From NCBI GenBank assembly GCA_904419745.1, contig CAJFSS010000016.1:1-64000 (forward strand): a DNA stretch of 64,000 bases. Reading direction: 5' to 3'. Origin of the DNA: Candidatus Pseudoruminococcus merdavium (lineage in GTDB: Bacteria > Bacillota > Clostridia > Oscillospirales > Ruminococcaceae). The notes beneath the pieces are model-generated. The model worked only from the letters and a program-made list of their open reading frames with translations, ran no database searches and was not told the DNA's origin. The first letter of the stretch is position 1, and every line of letters starts with the position of its first letter. The position numbers and the translations under genes are program-made. Positions 53,746 to 63,470 of the stretch are shown here, in pieces.

Positions 53746-54324
53746 TTACTTTTGGGTTATGTGTTGGAACAAATCAGAATCCAGTTCTTGGAGTTTTGGA
53801 TGCCGTTTATCCTTTTCTGAAAGAAGGATTTCCGTGTCCGGGCTGATGGGCCAATCAATGGCAACGGTTGGGTCATTCCATGCAAGCCCGCCTTCATCCT
53901 CCGGATGATAGAAATCATCACATTTATAGACAAATTCTGCTTCCTCAGAAAGGACAAGGAAACCATGGGCAAAACCTTTTGGAACAAAAAACTGTTTCTT
54001 GTTTTCTGCGGAAAGCGTGACGCCTACCCATTTTCCATAGGTCTTGCTGCCCGGGCGCAGATCCACGGCAACATCAAAAACTTCTCCGGAAATCACGCGG
54101 ACCAATTTTGCCTGGGAATATGTTTTTTGAAAATGAAGGCCACGCAGTACCCCTCGACGGGATTTTGACTGGTTGTCCTGCACAAAAACTGCGGAAATTC
54201 CAGCTTCTTTGAAATCCGTTTCGCAGTAGGTCTCCATAAAATACCCGCGCGCATCGCCGAAGACTTTCGGTTCCACAATACAGACGCCTTCAATGGATGT
54301 CGGTGTAAATAAAAAATTTCCCAT
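53746..54324 (-). CDS. rfbC: dTDP-4-dehydrorhamnose 3,5-epimerase
   Basis: 192 aa cupin enzyme. 'VVEPKVFGDARGYFMETY'-like start, 'RRGVLRGLHFQ' with the catalytic His (His64 by count), 'GKWVGVTLSAENKKQFFVPKGFAHGF', and 'AEFVYKCDDFYHPEDEGGLAWND' with the catalytic Tyr. Third step of dTDP-L-rhamnose synthesis. Its partners rfbA, rfbB and rfbD are in the same operon. Confidence 0.95.
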   Translation of the reverse strand: MGNFLFTPTSIEGVCIVEPKVFGDARGYFMETYCETDFKEAGISAVFVQDNQSKSRRGVLRGLHFQKTYSQAKLVRVISGEVFDVAVDLRPGSKTYGKWVGVTLSAENKKQFFVPKGFAHGFLVLSEEAEFVYKCDDFYHPEDEGGLAWNDPTVAIDWPISPDTEILLSEKDKRHPKLQELDSDLFQHITQK

Positions 54325-54351
54325 ATAGATACCTCCAAACTTGTGATAGTA

Positions 54352-55347
54352 TTATTTCCGATAGACCGCCGCAAAATCCCCCAAAAGGTGGCGTAGATGG
54401 ATCCAGCGGATGGCCTTTGCTTTTGGATAATGCCAAAGGGAATTTATCCACATGGAGAGGGCGCCTGTTTTTAGAAAAGCCTGCCGGGCCAAAAGATAGG
54501 AGCTGTAGTCTGGGAGAATACGGAGAATATCTTCTGGAAGTTTCTTTTGGATATCCGGCTTTTTCAGGAACTGTGCATGACCGAGGTACTCTTCCACGAT
54601 CCTCAGGCGTTTTTCCCGAGTACTTTCCATTTTGAATTTCATCTCGTGGCGGTTGGAGCTCTGGCCGATGGTATTATTTCCGTGAATACGGTAATCAATC
54701 AGCGGCTGATTGTAAAAATAAAGGCCGTCCTCACTCCCGGCTAGGAGATTGAGCTCCCAGTCATGGGGCATTTGCTGGTGGGACGTTTTCAGGTATTGTT
54801 CTTTCAGCTCCCTACGGATGACCGTGGTACAGCCGGGGAACATGTTATACTGCAAAATGGATGAAAAGGGAATTTGTATCAGCCCATTTTCCGGAACTTC
54901 CATTGGAACCAACCCATGATTGGACCATCCTTCGGTCTCTTCTCTCTGCTCAAGTGGGTTTCCCTGTGCGTTGACCATTCGGAAAGAAGAGCTCAGGGAG
55001 AGAATTTCTGGATGCTCTTGACAGATCCGTTCCAGGATTTGGAGTTTCTGCGGGTGCCAAAAATCGTCTTGATCGCACAAAAAAACCAGATCCCCGGTTG
55101 CATGCTCCATAGCTCGATAGAAATTCCCTTTATAGCCCTGATTTTCTCTATTTTGGTACAGAGCCCAGTGAGAAAGGCCATGCTCACGGACAAATTGCTC
55201 CACAACTTCCACCGTTTTATCCGTGGAACAGTCGTCAATCAGAATGACTTCATCTGCCGGCCTAGTTTGCTGGATAAGGGATTCCAGCTGCTTTTTGATA
55301 TAGGGCTCCCCGTTATAGATGGCAAGCGCAATAGAAATCCGGGCCAT
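54352..55347 (-). CDS. Glycosyltransferase family 2
   Basis: 331 aa. GT-A fold start 'RISIALAIYNGEPYIKKQLESLIQQTRPADEVILIDDCSTDKT', DxD-type 'FLCDQDDFWHPQKLQ', and a C-terminal acceptor region of about 120 residues. Donor is probably dTDP-rhamnose or UDP-hexose; the sequence is like rhamnosyltransferases of streptococcal and clostridial capsule loci. Its start and the rfbB stop share a base (TAATG), so translation is coupled. Confidence 0.9.
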   Translation of the reverse strand: MARISIALAIYNGEPYIKKQLESLIQQTRPADEVILIDDCSTDKTVEVVEQFVREHGLSHWALYQNRENQGYKGNFYRAMEHATGDLVFLCDQDDFWHPQKLQILERICQEHPEILSLSSSFRMVNAQGNPLEQREETEGWSNHGLVPMEVPENGLIQIPFSSILQYNMFPGCTTVIRRELKEQYLKTSHQQMPHDWELNLLAGSEDGLYFYNQPLIDYRIHGNNTIGQSSNRHEMKFKMESTREKRLRIVEEYLGHAQFLKKPDIQKKLPEDILRILPDYSSYLLARQAFLKTGALSMWINSLWHYPKAKAIRWIHLRHLLGDFAAVYRK

Positions 55348-56405
55348 TATTTATCACCATACATGGTTTCATAATATTGCTGGTATGCACCGCTGGTGAC
55401 GTGTTCCACCCAATCCTTATGGTCAAGATACCACTGGAGAGTCTTTTTAATACCGATTTCAAAGGGGGTTTCCGGATACCATCCAAGAGCATCCTTGATC
55501 TTCTGAGGATCAATCCCATACCTGCGGTCATGCCCTTTGCGGTCGGTGACATGGGTAATCAAATCCTCTCCGACGGTTTTGTCCACGTGTTCTTTGATAT
55601 ACTCTAAAATTGTTTTTACAATAAAAATATTGGTGCGTTCATTGTGGCCGCCAATATTGTAAACTTCCCCGATTACACCGTCATGCAAAACCATATCAAT
55701 TGCTTTGCAGTGGTCGTCCACATACAACCAGTCCCGAATTTGCATGCCATCTCCATAGACCGGAAGCTTTTTGTGATTGAGTGCATTGTGCATAATGAGG
55801 GGGATCAGTTTTTCTGGGAACTGATAGGGCCCATAGTTGTTGGAACAACGGGTAATATTGACGGGGAATTGATAGGTATCTCCATATGCCTTGACAAAGA
55901 GATCCGCAGAGGCTTTGCTTGAAGAGTAGGGGGAGTGCGGATCCAGCGGAGTGGTCTCCGTGAAATAGCCTTCTGCCCCGAGAGAACCGTAAACTTCATC
56001 GGTGGAGACTTGGAGGTATTTGACACCCGGTTGATAGGTGTCGTCTCCAATCTGCCACGCCCGTTTCGCTTGGTTGAGCAGGTTTACAGTACCAAGCACA
56101 TTGGTTTTAACAAAAATATCCGGATCAGCGATGCTGCGGTCAACATGGCTTTCTGCTGCAAAATTAACCACGTAATCCACTTGATAATCCGCAAATACTT
56201 TAGAAATTGCATCCTTATCGCAGATGTCCGCCTGAACAAAATGATAGCGAGGATTGTTTTCTACGCTCTTGAGATTTTCCAGATTCCCTGCATAGGTAAG
56301 CTTGTCCACATTAATAATTGAGATATCCGGATATTTTTTGAGCATATACAGAATGAAATTGGAACCAATAAAGCCGGCACCGCCGGTGACAAGATAGGTT
56401 TTCAT
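55347..56405 (-). CDS. rfbB: dTDP-glucose 4,6-dehydratase
   Basis: 352 aa extended SDR enzyme. NAD site 'TGGAGFIGSNFILYML', 'FAAESHVDRSIADPD', 'STDEVYGSLG', and catalytic YxxxK in 'SPYSSSKASADLFV'. 'RCSNNYGPYQFPEKLIPLIM' is the RmlB signature. Second step of dTDP-rhamnose synthesis. It follows rfbD by 3 nt. Confidence 0.97.
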   Translation of the reverse strand: MKTYLVTGGAGFIGSNFILYMLKKYPDISIINVDKLTYAGNLENLKSVENNPRYHFVQADICDKDAISKVFADYQVDYVVNFAAESHVDRSIADPDIFVKTNVLGTVNLLNQAKRAWQIGDDTYQPGVKYLQVSTDEVYGSLGAEGYFTETTPLDPHSPYSSSKASADLFVKAYGDTYQFPVNITRCSNNYGPYQFPEKLIPLIMHNALNHKKLPVYGDGMQIRDWLYVDDHCKAIDMVLHDGVIGEVYNIGGHNERTNIFIVKTILEYIKEHVDKTVGEDLITHVTDRKGHDRRYGIDPQKIKDALGWYPETPFEIGIKKTLQWYLDHKDWVEHVTSGAYQQYYETMYGDK

Positions 56406-56408
56406 AAA

Positions 56409-57290
56409 TTATCCCTCCAGATTTGCAAGATACCGGTCCAGCGCTTCCTGCCATGGGCGCATGTGGTTGCCAATTGTACAGGACAACATCAGGTTATTGA
56501 GTGAAGAGTAGGCAGGGCGCGGAGTCTTGCTGGGGTATTCCTGTGTTGTACAGGGGAGAACCTTACATGTCAGCCCTGCACGCTCCATAATCCGGGAAGC
56601 AAATTCAAACCAGGTGCATTCCCCTTCATTTGTACAATGATAGATACCGTACTCCTCGGTGAGAGCAAGAGCCAGCAGATGATAGGCCAAATCATTTGCT
56701 GAAGTTGGATTGCCGTGTTGATCGTTGACCACCGTGACCTGTTCTTTCTCTTTACCCAGACGAAGCATGGTTTTGACAAAATTTTTCCCGACATACCCGT
56801 AAAGCCATGCTGTACGTACAACAAAAGTGTTTGGACACTGCTCCATTGCATACCGCTCACCAAGCAGTTTGGACTTGCCATAAACAGTGTTTGGGGCGCA
56901 GAGATCCCATTCACATCTTGGAGTGGCTTGTGTTCCGGAAAAGACATAGTCCGTTGAGACATGAACCAGTTTTGCGCCGGTTTGTTTGGCAGCACGGGCA
57001 AGGTTGCGAGGTCCAATAGCATTGACTTTCATTGCAGTTTCAAAATCTGTTTCGCACTGGTCGACATTCGTCATCGCCGCACAGTTGAAGATAATATCGG
57101 GCTGATGCTCCTGTATAAATGCCTGTACAGCATCCTTGTCCGTAATATCCAGCGCGTCATAATCTACTGCAATGATTTCACAACCACTGTAGGCCGGGGA
57201 AATTTCCCCGATTTCTGCACGTCCGTTTTTTAAAATTTTGGTCAGTTCATTTCCAAGCTGTCCATAGGAGCCTGTGATCAGTAGTTTCAT
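56409..57290 (-). CDS. rfbD: dTDP-4-dehydrorhamnose reductase
   Basis: 293 aa. 'LLITGSYGQLGNELTKIL' is the NADPH site, 'DIIFNCAAMTNVDQCETD' and 'VHVSTDYVFSGT' the RmlD core, and 'NTVYGKSKLLGE' holds the YxxxK pair. Final step to dTDP-L-rhamnose. It shares one base with the end of rfbA. Confidence 0.96.
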   Translation of the reverse strand: MKLLITGSYGQLGNELTKILKNGRAEIGEISPAYSGCEIIAVDYDALDITDKDAVQAFIQEHQPDIIFNCAAMTNVDQCETDFETAMKVNAIGPRNLARAAKQTGAKLVHVSTDYVFSGTQATPRCEWDLCAPNTVYGKSKLLGERYAMEQCPNTFVVRTAWLYGYVGKNFVKTMLRLGKEKEQVTVVNDQHGNPTSANDLAYHLLALALTEEYGIYHCTNEGECTWFEFASRIMERAGLTCKVLPCTTQEYPSKTPRPAYSSLNNLMLSCTIGNHMRPWQEALDRYLANLEG

Positions 57291-58168
57291 CAGTACAGAT
57301 ACTTCCCTTCCGCTACATTTTTTAAATGCTGCCCATAAGAGGATTTCCCATATTTTTCAGCGGATTCCATCAGCTTTTCCCTAGTAATCCATCCGTTGCG
57401 GTATGCAATTTCTTCGATGGCGGAAATTTTGACTCCCTGCCTGCTTTCAACGGTCTTTACAAATTCCGTGGCTTCAGTCAATGCGTCGATGGTTCCCGTG
57501 TCCAGCCATGCAAATCCACGGCCCAGCGTGACAACGTCCAAAGAACCCTCTTCTAAATACATACGGTTCAAATCGGTAATTTCCAATTCTCCGCGGGCGG
57601 AGGGTTTTACGCGCTTAGCCATTTCACAGACACGGTTATCATAAAAATACAGGCCTGTCACGCAGTAATTGGATTTTGGGTGCTCTGGTTTTTCTTCAAT
57701 GGAAATCGCGCGCCCATTTTTATCGAATTCCACAATGCCAAACCGTTCCGGATCTTCCACATAATAACCGAACACGGTCGCACCAGTCTGTTTTGCCGCT
57801 GCATTTTTTAAGCGGCGAACAAAGCCGTCCCCATAAAATATATTATCCCCCAGGACCATGGCGCAACTGTCCCCGTCGATAAAATTTTCACCGATCAAAA
57901 ACGCCTGTGCCAGACCGTCTGGGGAGGGCTGTACCGCATAAGAAAGATGGATTCCATAATCCGATCCGTCGCCAAGCAAGCGTTCAAAATTGGGCAGATC
58001 CGTTGGGGTAGAGATAACAAGGATATCCTGTATTCCAGCAAGCATCAGGGTGGATAGAGGATAATACACCATGGGCTTATCATAGACGGGCAGAAGTTGT
58101 TTGGATGTTACCATGGTTAATGGATACAGGCGTGTTCCGGAACCACCTGCTAATACAATACCTTTCAT
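57290..58168 (-). CDS. rfbA: Glucose-1-phosphate thymidylyltransferase
   Basis: 292 aa. '[45 protein letters not shown]' is the classical nucleotidyltransferase N-terminus, with '[13 protein letters not shown]'-type and '[12 protein letters not shown]' sites. Makes dTDP-glucose, first step of the rhamnose route. It overlaps the upstream polymerase gene by ATGA. Confidence 0.97.
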   Translation of the reverse strand: MKGIVLAGGSGTRLYPLTMVTSKQLLPVYDKPMVYYPLSTLMLAGIQDILVISTPTDLPNFERLLGDGSDYGIHLSYAVQPSPDGLAQAFLIGENFIDGDSCAMVLGDNIFYGDGFVRRLKNAAAKQTGATVFGYYVEDPERFGIVEFDKNGRAISIEEKPEHPKSNYCVTGLYFYDNRVCEMAKRVKPSARGELEITDLNRMYLEEGSLDVVTLGRGFAWLDTGTIDALTEATEFVKTVESRQGVKISAIEEIAYRNGWITREKLMESAEKYGKSSYGQHLKNVAEGKYLY

Positions 58169-59592
58169 TCTGATTCCTCCATTGTTTTACCTTTTGAAGA
58201 ATAATCCTTGTTTGTAAGATGAACGGCTGTTGCGGCCAAAAGCACCACCAAAATCCCCATAGGCGTAGTCAGGAAGGGGTTGAAGTAGCTGGTGACGGCA
58301 ACGCCGATCACTCCAAAGTTCCAAATGATTGCCTGTGCAAATGGATTATCCCAATCAAGCAGAGCTTTTCGCTTTTCTTTTGGGGTTTTGAAGTAGCGGC
58401 GAATTACAGACCCGGTTGGCCAAAAACAGGAAAACAAAAATAATCCTAACCCAACAATTCCGGTTTTCATCCACATATCCTGATACATATATTCAGTTTT
58501 GCCATCCGTCCTCAAACCATCCAAATTTTTGCCGAGTCCGTTTCCAAACACCGGATGTTCTCCAATATACCGCATCTGTTCCGCTAGCGTTTGAGAACGC
58601 AACACAGCTGCCTGGGTAAAAGCGTCCTCATCCTCTGGGGTTTCCGGCTCTTCGTAAGGAAGCGACGGCATAATCACAATCAGGGATGGATCGAACCGCT
58701 CCAATACAGCAACGGCGGCACAAGGGGTGCGATAGATAACCCAAGAGGCGCCAAGCATGACAATCAGGGACAGTGCGAGTATACCAGCACATTTTAGGCA
58801 GTGTTTCCAATAGCGGAAAAATACAATTAAAAAGAGTACCGCAGTAAAGCCTAGCGCCAACCAAAACCCACGGGTATAGGTCAGGATTATGGCAAATAGC
58901 ATGACAATTTCACTGACCCAAATAAGAGCTTTTTCCCATTTTGAGGAGGCCGTCTTGAGAAGCCAGATACCAAATAACAGGGAAACTTGTAAAAATATCT
59001 GGCTGCGTAAATAGATCCTCTGGACGCCGGTCGGCATCTTTGCAAGCCCGCCCAGGGCCATATTGTTAATCCAGTCATTGAGGATGACAACTTCCTTAGT
59101 TGTCAATAGAGCAATTACAAAATGCAGCGTAACAGCAACAAGCGCAAGCAGGGCAGTGGAATAAAACAGTACCTTCATGACCAATTGCAGGCGTTCACGC
59201 GTGTTAATGGTCACAATAATTCCCGGGAATAAGGCGAAGGAGAGCAGGCTTGAAATATCAGCAAACAAAAAGCTGTAGTTATTCCCATTCTGAATGCCAA
59301 TAAAAGTAGAAACCGCTAAAATCAAAGCGAATGCCACAAGAACCCAGAAATATGGTAAACGGATGATATCCTTGATTTGCCGGATTACTTGGGGCAGTGA
59401 AAACAACAAACAGCAGCCAAACAAAAGCATACGGATACTGAGCGGGCCAAAACTAATCCATCTGCCGCTGCATCCGATCGCACACTCAGCTGTATAAATG
59501 CATAAGAATAAAAGGGCGAGTCTATCCAACCAAAATAAAAAAACTGTGGAAGACTGATGCCTCGCTGGAATCGAAGATGAAAGATCTGTCAT
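58165..59592 (-). CDS. O-antigen ligase/polymerase-family membrane protein (Wzy-like)
   Basis: 475 aa with about 11-12 membrane helices and a large loop near residues 300-375 that carries '[19 protein letters not shown]', the Wzy_C/WaaL signature. In a Gram-positive this is expected to polymerise exopolysaccharide repeat units rather than ligate O-antigen. Overlaps the neighbouring genes by 4 nt at both ends. Confidence 0.86.
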   Translation of the reverse strand: MTDLSSSIPARHQSSTVFLFWLDRLALLFLCIYTAECAIGCSGRWISFGPLSIRMLLFGCCLLFSLPQVIRQIKDIIRLPYFWVLVAFALILAVSTFIGIQNGNNYSFLFADISSLLSFALFPGIIVTINTRERLQLVMKVLFYSTALLALVAVTLHFVIALLTTKEVVILNDWINNMALGGLAKMPTGVQRIYLRSQIFLQVSLLFGIWLLKTASSKWEKALIWVSEIVMLFAIILTYTRGFWLALGFTAVLFLIVFFRYWKHCLKCAGILALSLIVMLGASWVIYRTPCAAVAVLERFDPSLIVIMPSLPYEEPETPEDEDAFTQAAVLRSQTLAEQMRYIGEHPVFGNGLGKNLDGLRTDGKTEYMYQDMWMKTGIVGLGLFLFSCFWPTGSVIRRYFKTPKEKRKALLDWDNPFAQAIIWNFGVIGVAVTSYFNPFLTTPMGILVVLLAATAVHLTNKDYSSKGKTMEESE

Positions 59593-60377
59593 TTTTTCCT
59601 CCTAAGATGTGCTGATAAAAACAGACGGATACGCCTGATGACCAGAAAAGCATCCGCATAGACCTTGCCTTTTACTGTATCGGAGCAAAACAGGCGAAAA
59701 TCCCGTTTGAACAGGGAATACCGGGTTAGCGTCGCCTGATAATTGCTGTGGTCATTGCCGGAAAAACGTTGTTGTAAGGTGGTGCCAATCACTCTAATGG
59801 GTTCCCCACGCCGTTTCATATCCCGCAAAAACGCATGGTCAATATAGTCTAGAAAATAGGTTTCATCATATTGATAAGCGTCAAAAATAGAGAGCGCCAG
59901 TGCCATACCGGAATTAATTCCAGTAACATTGATGCGGTCAAGTTCTTTGGGGGACTGGATTCTGCTGACTGCATATCCATTGATCCGGCAAGGAGAAAGA
60001 TATCCAACTTCATCTTTGACAAGGGGAAGGAAGATCCGGGTATCCGGATTTTCTATAATTGCCTGCCGCAAAACGGAAAAGTAATCATCCCCCAAGGTGG
60101 TATCATCGTCCAGCAGTACTATATGGGTAGCACGAGTATGTTCTTTTAAATAACGAATACCCCGGTTATAAGCTTTAGAAAGACCCTTGTTTCCATCCAT
60201 CGACAGATAGGCAAATCCGTTTTGTTGACAGTATTCGGCGTTGTGGTAATCAGCCGTACTGTTATCAACGACTAAAACCCCCACATCGTTTCGGGTGCGG
60301 AGCACCTCGCATGCGGGGGAATCGCTTCCGTTCTGGTTATAGATGACAAGCAGTACATAGAGATTGTAATTTTCCAA
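59589..60377 (-). CDS. Glycosyltransferase family 2, rhamnosyltransferase-like
   Basis: 262 aa. 'NLYVLLVIYNQNGSDSPAC', 'VLVVDNSTADYHNAEYCQQNG', 'MDGNKGLSKAYNRGIRYL', and DxD motif 'HIVLLDDDTTLG' fit the RfbF-type rhamnosyltransferases. Its C-terminus is basic and may associate with the membrane. It ends by a 4-nt overlap with the polymerase gene. Confidence 0.88.
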   Translation of the reverse strand: MENYNLYVLLVIYNQNGSDSPACEVLRTRNDVGVLVVDNSTADYHNAEYCQQNGFAYLSMDGNKGLSKAYNRGIRYLKEHTRATHIVLLDDDTTLGDDYFSVLRQAIIENPDTRIFLPLVKDEVGYLSPCRINGYAVSRIQSPKELDRINVTGINSGMALALSIFDAYQYDETYFLDYIDHAFLRDMKRRGEPIRVIGTTLQQRFSGNDHSNYQATLTRYSLFKRDFRLFCSDTVKGKVYADAFLVIRRIRLFLSAHLRRKK

Positions 60378-60402
60378 AAAAACACCTCAAATCCCTGGCT
60401 TT

Positions 60403-61128
60403 TCAGCGCCGCCCAAGCACGGCCCGTAGCATGGAGATACGCTGGGAAAGCATTGTGCCCAAACTCCCATGATGATCGGCGCTGACGTTATTTCCATGGC
60501 GCCGGTAATCGATCAGTGGCCGGGTTATCAGTTCCACGTGCCCACGGCGTTCTGCCATCAGGCCGATAAACTGATCATGCATGGGAATATCTGATGGGAA
60601 GGGGAGGACGGTCTGCAAAAGTTCACGGCGAAATGACATACAGCATCCAATGTAGCTGTTTTTCCAGATATTTTTCAAAAAACCAGTTCTGGTATGACGT
60701 GTCGCAAAAAAGGAAGGGGCGATTAGATGGCCGGCTCCATCTATAATACGCGCATCATGCATGACAAGGATTGCTCCTGTTGAGCAAAAGCATTCCATAA
60801 GGGAGTCCACTTTGTCCGGATGCCAGAGATCATCGTGGTCACACAGGCAGAGAATATCCCCCTTACAGCACAAAAGTGCATGCTCAAAATTTTTAATTAC
60901 TCCTTGCCTGGGCCCCTGTACAACACGCACACGGGAGTCTTTTTCGGCATAGTGTTTGATGATTTCCATTGTTTTATCCTTAGAACCATCGTCCGAAATG
61001 ATCAGTTCATCCTGAGCACGCAACTGTGGGAGAATGGAGTCGATCTGTTGGGAGATATAGCGTTCTCCATTATAGGACGCCATGGCCACACTCAGGGAAA
61101 CACAGTCTGGAGAGTCTTTAGACTTCAT
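60403..61128 (-). CDS. Glycosyltransferase family 2
   Basis: 241 aa from the ATG at 61128, behind AAAGGAA; the longer frame overlaps the previous gene. 'LSVAMASYNGERYISQQIDSILPQLRAQDELIISDDGSKDKTME' and 'LCLCDHDDLWHPDKV' are the GT2 nucleotide and metal sites, with 'DYRRHGNNVSADHH' near the end. It is closely related in sequence to the GT2 at 54352-55347, suggesting duplication. Acceptor unknown. Confidence 0.9.
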   Translation of the reverse strand: MKSKDSPDCVSLSVAMASYNGERYISQQIDSILPQLRAQDELIISDDGSKDKTMEIIKHYAEKDSRVRVVQGPRQGVIKNFEHALLCCKGDILCLCDHDDLWHPDKVDSLMECFCSTGAILVMHDARIIDGAGHLIAPSFFATRHTRTGFLKNIWKNSYIGCCMSFRRELLQTVLPFPSDIPMHDQFIGLMAERRGHVELITRPLIDYRRHGNNVSADHHGSLGTMLSQRISMLRAVLGRR

Positions 61129-61144
61129 AAAAACATTCCTTTTT

Positions 61145-61918
61145 TTAGCGGGAGGCCTGCTTCCGCCACTTTTTGAAGTAGAGATGCTGGGATTGCAAAT
61201 GTATTTTGAAAAACTTCCAGCGTTTGCTGCTTGCACGGCCCCACTCATGAGTAATACGGATATCCGGTAAAAACATGATTTTTCCCTTCATACCGGCACG
61301 ACGGGAAAGATCTGCGTCTTCACAGTACATGAAAAACCGTTCGTCAAACCCGCCGAGTTCTTTGAATACAGAAGTACGGATCATAATAAAACAGCCAGTG
61401 CAAAACTCAATGGGAGTGGGCTTATCAAATTTTACGCCGGTCATCGTGTATTCGTCACGCCAACGGCGGAAAATCCCCCCAAACCGTTCTAACATGCCGG
61501 AAGCCATATAATGGTAGGTGGGCAGACGCTTAGGTACACGTTGAAACGTGCCGTCCAAGTTGCAGATTGCAGGGGTGGCAATGACAACATCCGGATGTTC
61601 TTCCAGATAGGAAACCAGTTTGGAAAGCACATCAAAATCAAAGGAAATATCCGGGTTGATAATAGCGTGGTAATCGGATGTAAGTAGAGGGATCACCTGG
61701 TTGTGACCATGGCCAAAGCCACGGTTATCCGGCTGTGGCAGACAGACAACCTGCGGAAATTTTTCGGAAATCATGGAAAGGGTATGGTCCGTAGAGTGGT
61801 TGTCGACAACATAGACAGACAAAGGATATTCCTTTGTCTGAGTTAGTAGGCTTTGCAGGGCGTCCCCTACAACGCCGGCACTATTAAATGTAACGATGCT
61901 GGCAGAAACCGTCGCCAT
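61145..61918 (-). CDS. Glycosyltransferase family 2 (first gene of the operon)
   Basis: 257 aa, after GGAGGG. 'VSASIVTFNSAGVVGDALQSLLTQT', 'VVDNHSTDHTLSMI', 'NRGFGHGHNQVIPLL', and 'IINPDISFDFDVL' with the DxD-like NPD. Such NRGFG..N proteins are typical of WbbL-type rhamnosyltransferases, which add rhamnose to the lipid-linked primer sugar. It is promoter-proximal in the ten-gene operon. Confidence 0.9.
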   Translation of the reverse strand: MATVSASIVTFNSAGVVGDALQSLLTQTKEYPLSVYVVDNHSTDHTLSMISEKFPQVVCLPQPDNRGFGHGHNQVIPLLTSDYHAIINPDISFDFDVLSKLVSYLEEHPDVVIATPAICNLDGTFQRVPKRLPTYHYMASGMLERFGGIFRRWRDEYTMTGVKFDKPTPIEFCTGCFIMIRTSVFKELGGFDERFFMYCEDADLSRRAGMKGKIMFLPDIRITHEWGRASSKRWKFFKIHLQSQHLYFKKWRKQASR

Positions 61919-61985
61919 AGCGAGATCCCTCCTTTTCCGCTTTAATCTATTTTTGAAAATTTTATACGGATTTGATTTGCGTAAT

Positions 61986-62014
61986 ATTTTACCATATGGG
62001 TTTTAATATTACAA
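61986..62014 (-). promoter_or_regulatory. Promoter of the exopolysaccharide operon
   Basis: Minus-strand TTGTAA (62009-62014), 17 nt, TAAAAT (61986-61991) with a TGG extension. About 65 nt upstream of the first gene. Confidence 0.6.
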
Positions 62015-62279
62015 GTACACAAGTATGAACGTAAAATTTCTGTAAAAAAACGAAAGTGTAAATTTTTTTGTATTTTTTTTATGTAATTTGCCGGATGTTT
62101 TCTAATCTCAATAGAAATCAGAAAACAAAGCAAAAATAACTGGGGAAAAGATACAGATATCATACTTTAAAAAAATGTTGTTCCTGTGATAAAAATTTAA
62201 ACTTTTTTAAGGAAAGAAATTGAAATTTCTATTTTTAACACAACAAAATAGTTGTTTTCCAGGACTATAAGTGTACCTG
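62015..62279. other. AT-rich intergenic region
   Basis: Very AT-rich, with homopolymer tracts of A and T. No gene, no convincing hairpin; probably the upstream promoter element area for both flanking units. Confidence 0.4.
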
Positions 62280-62307
62280 TTGTCACAGGAAAGGGATGGT
62301 GTATAAT
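62280..62307 (+). promoter_or_regulatory. Promoter of the XRE-S24-type gene
   Basis: TTGTCA (62280-62285), 16 nt, TATAAT (62302-62307). The remaining 180-nt leader shows no clear structure. Confidence 0.55.
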
Positions 62308-62494
62308 ATTTGGGAGACTTTTGGCTATTAAAAGTTTTATCAAAATACCCCGAACTATACTATTATATATATTCCTGAGTTCCGAACCAGAGGATGAGTT
62401 GCCAGAAAATGGGATGAAAAATTATATAGACTGTATATACAGAAAAAGGTTGTTTTTTAAGCATGGGGTGAAAAAATTATCGGAGTGATAGACA

Positions 62495-63253
62495 GTGACG
62501 GTAAAAGAAAAGCTTTGCTATTTGAAAAAAAGAGATGGTTTGACAACGGGGCAACTCTCCGAAGCGTCAGGCATCCCTTTGGGCACGCTCAATAAAATGT
62601 TAAATGGTAAGACAAAGAGGTTTTCCTTTACAACCATGGAAAAGATAGCGCAGGTGTTCCATGTGCCAGTGGAATATCTGGCAGATGAGAACCTTTCCGT
62701 AGAATATACAGGACAAGCAACGGTTCCGGGAAAAGAGAGTTTTCCCATCAGTGAAGAGGAAAAAAAGTTGCTGGAGGTTTTTCGGATATGCTCAAAATCA
62801 ATGAGGGAGAGGATTGTTCGGGTAATCTCATCATTGGCAAAATTCCAAGGGTACCGGGAAGACTATGGGGAGATGTTGCTACTTCCCTGCCTGACATTCT
62901 CTCAGGGAAAAACGGAATCCGGCGAGTTGGAATTATCTGAGGTTTTGGTAGCAAAGGAAGCCAGGGCTTTGGAAGCGGATTTTGTAGTGAAGGTCTGGGA
63001 TTCTGCTCTGGAACCGCTCTATCGTCCTGGTCAGTGTTTGGCGGTAAAACATGGGGACATCAAAGGAAATTCTCTTGGCGTATTCCATTATAATCATCAA
63101 CTGTTTTTGAGAAGGCTGAGAAAAAGAGAAGGGATAGTATATCTGTCGGCACTCAACCGGAAAATTCCGCCTGTCAAAATCCCTTCAGAAGAGAAAGTTG
63201 AACCGCTAGGTGTTATTTTGGGGGAACTCCAAAGTATTCGGTGGATCCATTAA
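62495..63253 (+). CDS. XRE regulator with S24/LexA-like C-terminal domain
   Basis: 252 aa from a GTG at 62495, 9 nt after GGAG. Residues 1-65 are a helix-turn-helix ('LTTGQLSEASGIPLGTLNKMLNGKTKRFSFTTMEKIAQVF' region). Residues about 145-250 match the S24 peptidase fold: 'VVKVWDSALEPLYRPGQCLAV' has Ser170 where the nucleophile is expected, but the segment that usually carries the catalytic Lys reads 'LFLRRLRKREG' (Arg at 206-207). It may therefore fold like LexA without self-cleaving. Near the start of the exopolysaccharide operon, it could regulate that operon; this is inference. Confidence 0.82.
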   Translation: MTVKEKLCYLKKRDGLTTGQLSEASGIPLGTLNKMLNGKTKRFSFTTMEKIAQVFHVPVEYLADENLSVEYTGQATVPGKESFPISEEEKKLLEVFRICSKSMRERIVRVISSLAKFQGYREDYGEMLLLPCLTFSQGKTESGELELSEVLVAKEARALEADFVVKVWDSALEPLYRPGQCLAVKHGDIKGNSLGVFHYNHQLFLRRLRKREGIVYLSALNRKIPPVKIPSEEKVEPLGVILGELQSIRWIH

Positions 63254-63397
63254 AAATGGAAAGGATTTTAAAGAAATGCTTTCCAAGTAGTCTCCTATTT
63301 TACCCGTTATAATAGCAAAAGCATATACGGAAAGTTGTTTAAATATTCCGATCATCAGAGCTATTTCTGTAAAAAGGACGGGAATTGAACACTGATA

Positions 63398-63426
63398 TTG
63401 CCAAGGTTTTGGAAAAACTGTATAAT
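63398..63426 (+). promoter_or_regulatory. Sigma-A promoter of the S9 peptidase gene
   Basis: TTGCCA (63398-63403), 17 nt, TATAAT (63421-63426). Confidence 0.7.
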
Positions 63427-63470
63427 TGTCCATGGAATGACCGGAATAAATGTTGTTAGGAGGAGTTTTG

